A stretch of DNA of 54,428 nucleotides. It comes from Malikia spinosa. GTDB taxonomy: Bacteria > Pseudomonadota > Gammaproteobacteria > Burkholderiales > Burkholderiaceae_C. The notes beneath the pieces were generated by a model, which had not been told where the DNA came from, ran no database searches, and saw nothing but the letters and a program-made list of their open reading frames with translations. The stretch covers positions 1-54,428 of the forward strand of contig NZ_PVLR01000017.1 of the NCBI RefSeq assembly GCF_002980625.1, written 5' to 3'. The translations under genes and the position numbers were made by a program. Positions within the stretch are counted from its first letter, which is position 1, and each line of letters begins with the position of its first letter. Shown here piece after piece: positions 18,044 through 25,229 of this stretch.

Positions 18044-18279
18044 ACCTCAAACCAGCAAGCACGCAAAAACAGCAGTTCTTGGTTTGGGTGCATGAATGTG
18101 GCTGATTTCAGCTCCTTCTTCCAGTACGGTAGGATCGAACAAGTTTCAGTTTGAGAACTTGCCTTTCCTCTGGAGGCTACCCTGATCTCGTCCGAACCAG
18201 ATGTGGTTCCGGTGTGGACTCAGGACCTAAGATCCAGGACCAGCATTTGCTCATCCTGCACAGACAAGAACACGCCCCC
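18044..18279. promoter_or_regulatory. Leader region of the type I R-M operon
   Basis: A 236-base non-coding stretch between the DUF4041 gene and hsdM. It should hold the operon promoter; no strong -35/-10 pair stands out. The open frame in front of hsdM continues 43 codons into it but has no similarity to HsdM proteins. Confidence 0.35.
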
Positions 18280-19842
18280 ATGCTCGACGACATCAAGAAA
18301 ACCCTGTGGGCCACGGCCGACAAGCTGCGCGCCAACATGGACGCGGCCGAATACAAGCACCTGGTGCTGGGCCTGATCTTCCTCAAGTACGTCAGCGACA
18401 CCTTCACCGCGCGCCAGGCCGAGGTGCAGGCCCGGCTGCAGAACCCGGAAGACGAGTTCTACTACGCGGGCGCCACGCCGGAAGACCTGGCTACCGAGCT
18501 GGAAGACCGCGACTACTACAAGAGCGCCAACGTGTTCTGGGTGCCCGAGGGCGCACGCTGGGAGACGCTGCGCGCGCTGGCCAAGAACCCCGAGATCGGC
18601 AAGTTCATCGACAACGCGCTGACCATCATCGAGGGCGAGAATCCCAAGCTCAAGGGCATTCTCGACAAGCGCTACGCCCGCGCGCAACTGCCTGACGGCA
18701 AGCTGGGCGAGCTGGTGGACATGATCTCGACCATCGGCTTCGGCACCGACGCCGCAGTGGCGCGCGACGTGCTGGGCCAGGTCTACGAATACTTTCTGGG
18801 CATGTTCGCCAGCGCTGAAGGCAAACGCGGCGGCCAGTTCTACACGCCGGCCTCCATCGTCAAGACACTGGTCGCGGTGCTGGCCCCGCACCAGGGCAAG
18901 GTGTATGACCCATGCTGCGGCTCGGGCGGCATGTTCGTGCAGTCCGAGAAATTCATCGAAGCCCACGGCGGCCGGATCGGCGACGTTTCGATCTACGGCC
19001 AGGAAGCCAACCCGACCACCTGGCGGCTGGCGGCGATGAACCTGGCGATCCGGGGCATCGACTTCAACCTGGGGCGCGAGCCGGGCGACACCTTCACGCG
19101 CAACCAGCACCCGGACCTGCGCGCCGACTTCATCCTGGCGAACCCGCCGTTCAACATCAGCGACTGGTGGCACGGCAGCCTGGAAGGCGACCCGCGCTGG
19201 CAGTACGGCGACCCGCCGCAGGGCAACGCCAACTACGCCTGGCTGCAGCACATGCTGCATCACCTCAAGCCCACCGGCCGCGCGGGCATCGTGCTGGCCA
19301 ACGGCAGCATGAGTTCCAGCCAGAACAACGAAGGCGTGATCCGCGCCGCAATGGTCGAGGCCGACGTGGTCGAGGTGATGGTGGCGCTGCCCGGGCAACT
19401 GTTCTTCAACACCCAGATCCCGGCCTGCCTGTGGTTCCTGGCCAAGAGCAAGAAGCGCAAGGGCGAAGTGCTGTTCATCGACGCCCGCAAGCAGGCCAGG
19501 ATGATCAGCCGCGTACAAGCCGAGCTGGACGACGCAGCCATCCAGCGCATCGCCGAGACCGTGGCCGCCTGGCGCGGCGAGGTGGAAGCAGGCGCGAGCA
19601 TCACCAAATACCAGGACCAGCCGGGCTTCTGCCGCAGCGTGCCGCTGGCCGAGATCGCGCAGCACGGCCATGTGCTGACCCCGGGCCGCTACGTGGGCGC
19701 CGAGGCGGTCGAGGACGATGACGAAGCCTTCGACGAGAAGATGCGCAAGCTGACCGAGAAGTTGGGCGAGCAGATGGCCCGGGGTGCCGAACTCGATGCG
19801 CTGATCAGGCAGAAGCTGGCCGGACTCGGCTACGAATTTTGA
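18280..19842 (+). CDS. hsdM: Type I restriction-modification methyltransferase subunit
   Basis: Adenine-N6 DNA methyltransferase subunit; with HsdS it protects the host DNA and with HsdR it forms the restriction complex. The 520-residue protein has the N-terminal helical HsdM domain ([20 protein letters not shown]), the SAM-binding motif [11 protein letters not shown] near residues 208-218 and the catalytic NPPF motif near 287-290. The start was placed at MLDDIK, the usual N-terminus. It ends in [11 protein letters not shown], a normal HsdM tail, although a second copy of that tail lies 870 bases downstream. Composition is as GC-rich as the core genome. Confidence 0.95.
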   Translation: MLDDIKKTLWATADKLRANMDAAEYKHLVLGLIFLKYVSDTFTARQAEVQARLQNPEDEFYYAGATPEDLATELEDRDYYKSANVFWVPEGARWETLRALAKNPEIGKFIDNALTIIEGENPKLKGILDKRYARAQLPDGKLGELVDMISTIGFGTDAAVARDVLGQVYEYFLGMFASAEGKRGGQFYTPASIVKTLVAVLAPHQGKVYDPCCGSGGMFVQSEKFIEAHGGRIGDVSIYGQEANPTTWRLAAMNLAIRGIDFNLGREPGDTFTRNQHPDLRADFILANPPFNISDWWHGSLEGDPRWQYGDPPQGNANYAWLQHMLHHLKPTGRAGIVLANGSMSSSQNNEGVIRAAMVEADVVEVMVALPGQLFFNTQIPACLWFLAKSKKRKGEVLFIDARKQARMISRVQAELDDAAIQRIAETVAAWRGEVEAGASITKYQDQPGFCRSVPLAEIAQHGHVLTPGRYVGAEAVEDDDEAFDEKMRKLTEKLGEQMARGAELDALIRQKLAGLGYEF

Positions 19843-19857
19843 AAACGAGGAACTACC

Positions 19858-20289
19858 ATGAGCCTCAACGTTGAACACCTCTTGCGCACCGCCGACACAC
19901 TGGAGCAAGCCCTGCTGGCACTGCAAGGCTGCACCGACCCCACCGGCGTGTTGTACGACCTGTACCGCAACGCGGCCATCAAGAGTTTTGAGCTGTCTCT
20001 GGAAACAGCGGGCAAGCTGATGCGCAAAGCGTGCAAAGCGTTTGGCGGCAGCCCGCGTGAGGTGGACAAGCTGGTTTTCAATGACGTGCTACGCCAATCT
20101 GGAAAGCATGGCATTCTGGATTTGCCTGCCGTGGAGCGTTGGTTGTCTTATCGCGCCAACCGCAACAACACCGCACACGACTATGGCGTGGCGTTTGCCG
20201 ATGAAACCCTGACGCTGCTGCCAGCCTATGTGCGCGACGTGCGTGCCGTGGCGGCCAAGCTGCAAGAGGTGTTCGATGCCGCCGCGTGA
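19858..20289 (+). CDS. hepT: HepT-like HEPN toxin of MNT-HEPN pair
   Basis: A 143-residue all-helical HEPN protein of the HI0074 (nucleotidyltransferase substrate-binding) family. The RNase motif RX4HXY is intact as RNNTAHDY near residue 101-108. In the well studied HepT-MntA systems HepT is an RNase toxin that MntA silences by adding AMP to the tyrosine of this motif, so both features needed for toxin activity and its control are present. It starts 15 bases after hsdM with GAGGAACTACC as ribosome site and overlaps the partner gene by 14 bases. It is inserted between hsdM and hsdS. Confidence 0.88.
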   Translation: MSLNVEHLLRTADTLEQALLALQGCTDPTGVLYDLYRNAAIKSFELSLETAGKLMRKACKAFGGSPREVDKLVFNDVLRQSGKHGILDLPAVERWLSYRANRNNTAHDYGVAFADETLTLLPAYVRDVRAVAAKLQEVFDAAA

Positions 20290-20719
20290 TTTTGCTTGCC
20301 TGCAGTTGCAAGCCCGGCACTGGGCGTTGTTGCGCGATTTGCTGGCACGCCATGCGCCGCAGGCCGAAGCCTGGGCCTATGGTAGCCGCGTGGATGGCAC
20401 GGCGCACGAGACCAGCGATCTGGACGTGGTGCTGCGCTACCCTGGCGACTTGAGCCAAGACGTACCCGGCTGGGATGACTTGAAAGAGGCGATCCAGAAC
20501 AGCCGCTTGCCGATCCTGGTGGATTTGCACATGTGGTCACGCTTGCCACAGTCGTTCCATGCCAATATCGAAGCCGGTTATGTGGTGTTGCAAGCCGGTC
20601 GGGACGATGAGGATCAATTGGGCAACAGCCTGTTGCCCAATATAAAACCACCCGAGCGGGAACGGGGCCTGGAGACAGACGGCGATGCTGCCGCAGAAGC
20701 TGGGAGAGCTGGGGTATGA
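20276..20719 (+). CDS. mntA: MntA-like nucleotidyltransferase antitoxin
   Basis: Minimal nucleotidyltransferase of 147 residues, expected to neutralise HepT by AMPylation. The catalytic GSX10DXD motif is complete: GSRVDGTAHETSDLD near residues 38-52, with the third acid in LVDLHMW near 85. The start ATG lies inside the hepT end, giving a 14-base overlap typical of translational coupling. The last about 30 residues (from GNSLLPN on) look unlike the family; there the frame runs through a second copy of the hsdM 3' end in another frame, so the antitoxin tail is probably made of foreign sequence at the insertion junction. Confidence 0.85.
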   Translation: MPPRDFACLQLQARHWALLRDLLARHAPQAEAWAYGSRVDGTAHETSDLDVVLRYPGDLSQDVPGWDDLKEAIQNSRLPILVDLHMWSRLPQSFHANIEAGYVVLQAGRDDEDQLGNSLLPNIKPPERERGLETDGDAAAEAGRAGV

Positions 20720-20726
20720 GTTCTGA
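20685..20726 (+). pseudogene. Residual hsdM 3' end before hsdS
   Basis: Read in this frame the DNA encodes LPQKLGELGYEF and a stop, the same tail as the intact HsdM ([11 protein letters not shown] and stop). The stop codon overlaps the hsdS start in the ATG...TGA manner usual for hsdM-hsdS junctions. It overlaps the mntA 3' end in another frame. This is best read as the tail of the ancestral hsdM left behind when the HepT/MntA pair was inserted. Confidence 0.6.
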
Positions 20727-22059
20727 TTGGCCGCTGGTGCGCCTTGGTGATCATGTCGATTCTTGTCTAGGCAAGATGCTCGATGCCAAGAAAAACAAAG
20801 GAATGCCGCAGCAATACCTTGGCAACAGTAATGTTCGATGGGGTACGTTTGATCTTGTTGATTTGGCCGAAATGAAGTTCGAGCTTCACGAGGAGGAGCG
20901 CTACAGCCTCCATCCTGGTGATCTGGTCGTGTGTGAGGGCGGTGAGCCTGGACGCTGTGCCATCTGGACAGGTTCGCCTGGCATGAAAATCCAGAAGGCT
21001 CTTCATCGCATCAGGCCGAAAGATACGCTCGACAACTATTACCTGTTCTACTGGTTCTGCCTTGCCGCGAAAACAGGAACGCTGGAGCCCTACTTCACAG
21101 GTACAACCATCAAGCACCTAACCGGAAAGGCCATCACTGCACTGGAGGTACCATTGCCACCAGTTTCGATTCAAAGGTCGATTGTTGACATCCTGAAGTC
21201 GCTCGACGACCGCATCACCCTCCTGCGCGAAACCAACGCCACGCTCGAAGCCATCGCCCAGGCGCTGTTCAAGTCGTGGTTCGTCGATTTCGATCCCGTG
21301 CGCGCCAAGATGCAGGGTCGCGCCCCCGAAGGCATCGATGAGGACACTGTGGCACTGTTCCCGGATGCCTTTGAAGAGTCGGAGTTGGGGGCGGTGCCGA
21401 GAGGGTGGCGTACCGCTGAGTTTGGGGAAATTCTGGAGTTGACCAAGGGTTGCTCATACAAGGGCGATGGATTATCCGAATTTAATGGCGCCTACATGTT
21501 CAATTTGGGTTGCTTTAATGCGCATCGGATTTTCGCCACTCAGAAAGTTAAGCGCTACACCGGAGATTACAAGCCCCATCATGAGGTAGTCGCCGGGGAT
21601 CTAATCATTGCCAACACTGACATGACACAGTCGCGTGAAATTCTCGGACGCCCTGTGTTTGTTCCAGATGGCATGACGCCTGGCTTCATATCTCATCATG
21701 TTTTCAGGGTAAAAGTTAAAGTGGGTGAAACTAGGCAAGCTGAAGCCCTGCGTGCTTTCATATTTTTTGCTTTGCAGCAGAATTCATTTCGGGAGCGAGC
21801 TATTGGATTTGCGACAGGGACGACAGTGCTCGCGCTCCCTGCGGCAGCGGTACTAGGAAGTCCGATCTGTCTTCCAACGGAACAAACCCTTGAAAAGTTT
21901 TCGGATGTAGTAAGGCCCATCTTTCAAAAGATTCGAGAAAACGAAAAGCAAGCTGATCTTTTCTCAGATGCACGCGACACCCTGCTGCCCCGCCTGATCT
22001 CCGGCCAGCTCCGCTTGCCCGAGGCCCAAGCCGAACTGGAGGCCGTCGATGCCGTTTGA
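20716..22059 (+). CDS. hsdS: Type I restriction-modification specificity subunit
   Basis: Recognises the split DNA target for the type I complex. The 447-residue protein has two target-recognition domains, each followed by a conserved helix. First TRD about residues 1-150, then the central helix (SLDDRITLLRETNATLEAIA, LFKSWFVDFDPVRAKM). Second TRD about 220-390, then the distal helix (FQKIRENEKQADLFSDARD, LLPRLISGQLRLPE). The start ATGAGTTCTGATTGG overlaps the residual hsdM stop. DNA of the second TRD (21420-21960) is clearly more AT-rich than the conserved parts, a usual sign of TRD exchange. It overlaps fic by 11 bases. Confidence 0.94.
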   Translation: MSSDWPLVRLGDHVDSCLGKMLDAKKNKGMPQQYLGNSNVRWGTFDLVDLAEMKFELHEEERYSLHPGDLVVCEGGEPGRCAIWTGSPGMKIQKALHRIRPKDTLDNYYLFYWFCLAAKTGTLEPYFTGTTIKHLTGKAITALEVPLPPVSIQRSIVDILKSLDDRITLLRETNATLEAIAQALFKSWFVDFDPVRAKMQGRAPEGIDEDTVALFPDAFEESELGAVPRGWRTAEFGEILELTKGCSYKGDGLSEFNGAYMFNLGCFNAHRIFATQKVKRYTGDYKPHHEVVAGDLIIANTDMTQSREILGRPVFVPDGMTPGFISHHVFRVKVKVGETRQAEALRAFIFFALQQNSFRERAIGFATGTTVLALPAAAVLGSPICLPTEQTLEKFSDVVRPIFQKIRENEKQADLFSDARDTLLPRLISGQLRLPEAQAELEAVDAV

Positions 22060-23125
22060 CCGCCTGCAACCCTACAACGACCTGCCCTTGCTGCCACCGT
22101 CCGCCGAGCTGGAAACCAAGGCTGTGCTCAAGCAGGCGATCGCGGCCAACCGCGTGCTGGCCAACCTGCGCGGGCTGGCGGCGCAGATTCCCAACCAGGG
22201 GGTACTCATCAACAGCATCGTGCTGCAGGAAGCGCGGCTGTCGTCCGAGATCGAGAACATCGTCACCACCAACGACGAGCTGTACCGCGCCGACGCCGAC
22301 GCCGACGGCAAGACCGACCCGCACACCAAGGAGGTTCTGCGCTACCGGCAGGCGCTGAACCATGGCTTCCGGGAACTCCGCACCCGCCCGCTGAGCACCA
22401 ACCTGTTCATCGACATTGTCCGCATCATCAAGGAGGTGGACTTTGGCGTGCGTCGGGTACCCGGCACGGCGCTGAAGAACGCCCAGGGCGAGGTGATCTA
22501 CACGCCTCCGGTCAGCGAAGCGGTCATCCGCGACAAGCTGTCCAACCTGGAGCAGTTCATCCACGCGCGCGACGAACTCGACCCGCTGGTCAAGATGGCC
22601 GTGATGCACTACCAGTTCGAGGCTATCCACCCCTTCGAGGACGGCAATGGCCGAACCGGACGCATCCTGAACCTGCTCTACCTGGTGGAGCAGGGTCTGC
22701 TGGACATCCCGGTGCTGTTTCTGTCGCGCTACATCATCGCCCACAAGGCCGCCTACTACGAAGGACTGCGTGGTGTCACCGAGCAGCAGGATTGGGAAAC
22801 CTGGGTCCTGTTCATGCTGCGGGCGGTCGAGAGCACGGCGCAGCAGACCTTTGATCAGGTCACCCGCATCCGCGCGCTGATGGAACAGGTGCGCGAGCAG
22901 GTACAGCAGCAGGCACCGGGCATCTACAGCAAGGACTTGATCGAGGTCATCTTCCGGCACCCGTACACCAAGATTCAGTTCCTGGTGGACGCCAACATTG
23001 CCAAGCGCCAGACGGCTTCGAGCTACCTGCAGACCCTGGCTGGCCTGGGTTTCCTGCGCCCGAGCAAGCAGGGCCGCGAGATGTACTACATCAACGACGC
23101 CCTGTTTGCCGAGCTGGTGAAGTGA
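22049..23125 (+). CDS. Fic-domain protein (AMP transferase)
   Basis: A 358-residue Fic protein, predicted to transfer AMP to a target protein. The active loop HPFEDGNGRTGR (residues 194-205) matches the full HxFx(D/E)GNGRxxR consensus, so it should be catalytically able. An inhibitory-helix motif of the (S/T)xxxE(G/N) type, SSEIEN at residues 65-70, precedes it, which makes this a self-inhibited class II Fic protein with no separate antitoxin needed. The N-terminal part (LPPSAELETKAVLKQAIAAN) is the Fic_N module; a winged-helix-like end follows (TASSYLQTLAGLGFL). It begins inside the last 11 bases of hsdS, so it is translated with the R-M operon. Confidence 0.92.
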   Translation: MPFDRLQPYNDLPLLPPSAELETKAVLKQAIAANRVLANLRGLAAQIPNQGVLINSIVLQEARLSSEIENIVTTNDELYRADADADGKTDPHTKEVLRYRQALNHGFRELRTRPLSTNLFIDIVRIIKEVDFGVRRVPGTALKNAQGEVIYTPPVSEAVIRDKLSNLEQFIHARDELDPLVKMAVMHYQFEAIHPFEDGNGRTGRILNLLYLVEQGLLDIPVLFLSRYIIAHKAAYYEGLRGVTEQQDWETWVLFMLRAVESTAQQTFDQVTRIRALMEQVREQVQQQAPGIYSKDLIEVIFRHPYTKIQFLVDANIAKRQTASSYLQTLAGLGFLRPSKQGREMYYINDALFAELVK

Positions 23126-23132
23126 CGATGCG

Positions 23133-23199
23133 ATCGACATGTTGCCGGGATATGTCGATTTCGTCCGAAAAAATAAACATATTCACCCGTCATGTCGAT
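23133..23199. promoter_or_regulatory. Three ATGTCGAT half-sites, putative operator
   Basis: ATCGACAT (23133-23140) and ATGTCGAT (23152-23159) form a perfect 8-bp inverted repeat with 11 bases between; a third ATGTCGAT lies at 23192-23199. AT-rich DNA (AAAAAATAAACATATT) lies between the second and third site and could hold a promoter. The set sits between fic and the second accessory block. It looks like the binding site of a dimeric regulator, not assigned here. Confidence 0.5.
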
Positions 23200-23226
23200 G
23201 GTGTGAACATGAGAGAAAACTGAGCC

Positions 23227-23274
23227 ATGACTGAAGACCAGCTCGAACCACAAGTGGAGAAAGGTCCGGCATGA
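23227..23274 (+). pseudogene. Residual hsdR 5' end
   Basis: ATGACTGAAGACCAGCTCGA encodes MTEDQLE, the first seven residues of the intact HsdR at 25226, with three synonymous differences in the first 20 bases. After that the match is lost and a stop follows at codon 16. The stop overlaps the next start (ATGA). It is best read as the start of the ancestral hsdR left behind when other genes were inserted. Confidence 0.55.
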
Positions 23275-23471
23275 AACAGCCGCTCAGCAAGCTCGTCCGG
23301 GTTCCGATGCGTGAAGCCTGGAAGCACGAAGCCAACGACTTCACGCCCTGGCTGGCCGAGGAAGACAACGGCGGGTTCTGCTACGACCCAGAGGCCCGAG
23401 TCAGCGCCAAGGATTGCGTGATGAAGATGACGGGCAATCGTGCCAAAGAGCTCGAAAACCTGACCCAATAA
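23271..23471 (+). pseudogene. Truncated DUF4268-like protein
   Basis: A 66-residue frame whose first half (LVRVPMREAWKHEANDFTPW then LAEEDN) matches the N-terminus of DUF4268-type proteins, which are predicted nucleases of 150-350 residues found with R-M systems. The match stops after EEDN and continues with an unrelated tail (GGFCYDPEARVSAKDC...) to the stop. So the body of the gene is missing. It could still make a small protein; ribosome site GAGAAAGG precedes it. Confidence 0.5.
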
Positions 23472-23493
23472 AGTATCGTTCAGAAAGCTCAAC

Positions 23494-24537
23494 ATGGCAC
23501 TCTGGCTGGTCCGCGCTGGCAAGTACGGCGAACACGAACCCCGGTTCTTTCAGGACAATCGTGTCTATCTGACCTGGGAGGAGTTCACGGGCACCGACCT
23601 CTCGGTGGCCAAGGACTACGAGGGCATCAAGTCCCTCATGCAGCAACAGTACCCTGGCGAGCCAGCACGCCGCATCGGAAACTGGTCAGGTCAGGTGTGG
23701 GCTTTCGTGCTCGCCACGCAACTGGGCGACTGGGTGGTGGTGCCTCGCAAGAGTAACGGCAGCATCGCAGTGGGAGAGGTGAAGTCGGGCTATACCTTCG
23801 ATCCGGGAAATGCCCCCATGTATCGCCACTACCGTACAGTGCAGTGGCTCAACACCGATGTGCCTCGCAGCTCCTTCGACCAAGACCTGTTGTATTCGTT
23901 GGGCGCCATCATGACGGTGTGCGAGATCAAGCGAAACGATGCGGAAAAGCGTATCCGTGCCATGAGCAAGAATGGCTGGCATTCGGTACCCGTGGCGCCA
24001 GTCAGCGTGGGTAAAGTCGCCAAGGACGTCAACCAACCAGATGACGAAGCCGAGGTCGATTTGGAGCAACTGGCTCGTGACGCGATTGCCAGGGTCATCA
24101 TTCAGAAGTTCAAGGGCCATGGCATGGCGCGTCTTGTGGAGGCAGTACTCAAGGCACAGGGCTTCACCACCTACCTCAGCCCCGAGGGGCCGGACAAAGG
24201 CATCGATATTCTGGCAGCAGGTGGCGCGTTCGGTTTCGACAGCCCACGTATTTGCGTCCAAGTGAAGTCGGGCGACACGCCTGCTGACCGACCCGAGTTC
24301 ACCCAGTTGATCGGTGCCATGCAAAGCGTGAGTGCGAACCAGGGCCTGTTCGTGTCATGGTCGGGATTCAAACCTACCGTCCTCAAGGAGGTGCCCACCC
24401 AGTTCTTCAAGGTCAGGGTGTGGAACCAGGAGGATCTGATCGAAAAATTGTTAGAAAACTACGAAAAGCTGGATCAGGATATCCAGGCAGAACTGCCGCT
24501 CAAGCGCATTTGGACTATCTCACTTCCAGAATCATGA
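23494..24537 (+). CDS. Mrr-like restriction endonuclease
   Basis: A 347-residue protein with a C-terminal Mrr-type PD-(D/E)XK nuclease domain: FKGHGMARLVEAVLKAQGF, then DKGIDIL with the metal-binding Asp at about 238, then CVQVKSG with the Q-x-K of the Mrr branch at 256-258, and FTQLIGAM. The N-terminal 110 residues (WLVRAGKYGEHEPRFF, RVYLTWEEF) are a separate module often seen in front of Mrr nucleases, possibly a reader of modified bases. It is likely a stand-alone restriction enzyme, perhaps type IV. It overlaps the next gene by ATGA, so the two are translationally coupled. Confidence 0.85.
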   Translation: MALWLVRAGKYGEHEPRFFQDNRVYLTWEEFTGTDLSVAKDYEGIKSLMQQQYPGEPARRIGNWSGQVWAFVLATQLGDWVVVPRKSNGSIAVGEVKSGYTFDPGNAPMYRHYRTVQWLNTDVPRSSFDQDLLYSLGAIMTVCEIKRNDAEKRIRAMSKNGWHSVPVAPVSVGKVAKDVNQPDDEAEVDLEQLARDAIARVIIQKFKGHGMARLVEAVLKAQGFTTYLSPEGPDKGIDILAAGGAFGFDSPRICVQVKSGDTPADRPEFTQLIGAMQSVSANQGLFVSWSGFKPTVLKEVPTQFFKVRVWNQEDLIEKLLENYEKLDQDIQAELPLKRIWTISLPES

Positions 24538-25229
24538 CCCGTATCACGCTCGGAAACATCGGGAACTACTTTTCTTTGGTGCTGGCGATTTTTTCACTTG
24601 CTGTACTGGTGTACTTCGCACAGCAGTTTTGGTCTACGCAAAATCCAGATTTCGCCAATGCTTTCACTGGCGCTGGCGCGGTACTGGCGGCATCAATTTC
24701 AGCATTGGTTTCCTTTCGTACTATTTCAATAGCTGAGGAAGCTCAGAAGCCGTATCCATATCCGTATATAGACACGCAGAGTCGCCATGGCCTGGCGTTG
24801 ATTAAGATAAAAAATGCTGGGGGTAGTGCTGCACACCACGTTTACATTGAATGGGAAGGCTCAGTACCAAAACTTAGACAGTCGAGCGGTCCTGAGGAGG
24901 CTGAACCTATTCATTTCGCAGGTGATGACGCACATGCCATCGCGGTTTTGATGCCCGGGGAAGAGCAAGCAACCATGCTGGGAGCGAGTCACTGGGTAGC
25001 AAAGAAAATCAAAATGCTTGAGAAGGAGCTGCGAGGCCAAGTTGTTTTCCGCGACATCAAAGGTAACCTTCACAGACAGCCTTTCTATATTGAGACTTCT
25101 TTCTTTCAGTGGTCACTCGTAGATGAAACTGAATTGCTTAGGGCGCAGTACGCTGTGAGCATGATTCCGGATGCCTTGGCGAAAATTAACACGTCACTGA
25201 CAAAAATCAGCGAGCACACCAAGCCATGA
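24534..25229 (+). CDS. Two-span membrane protein of unknown function
   Basis: A 231-residue protein with two N-terminal membrane helices ([20 protein letters not shown] at about 12-31 and [16 protein letters not shown] at about 47-62), then a polar domain predicted to be largely beta-strand ([30 protein letters not shown]-like strand) and a C-terminal helix. I do not recognise a named family. It starts in the ATGA stop of the Mrr-like gene and its own stop overlaps the hsdR start, so it is wedged between them. The DNA is more AT-rich than its neighbours. Membrane proteins paired with nucleases in such islands are often abortive-infection partners; that is inference. Confidence 0.65.
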   Translation: MTRITLGNIGNYFSLVLAIFSLAVLVYFAQQFWSTQNPDFANAFTGAGAVLAASISALVSFRTISIAEEAQKPYPYPYIDTQSRHGLALIKIKNAGGSAAHHVYIEWEGSVPKLRQSSGPEEAEPIHFAGDDAHAIAVLMPGEEQATMLGASHWVAKKIKMLEKELRGQVVFRDIKGNLHRQPFYIETSFFQWSLVDETELLRAQYAVSMIPDALAKINTSLTKISEHTKP

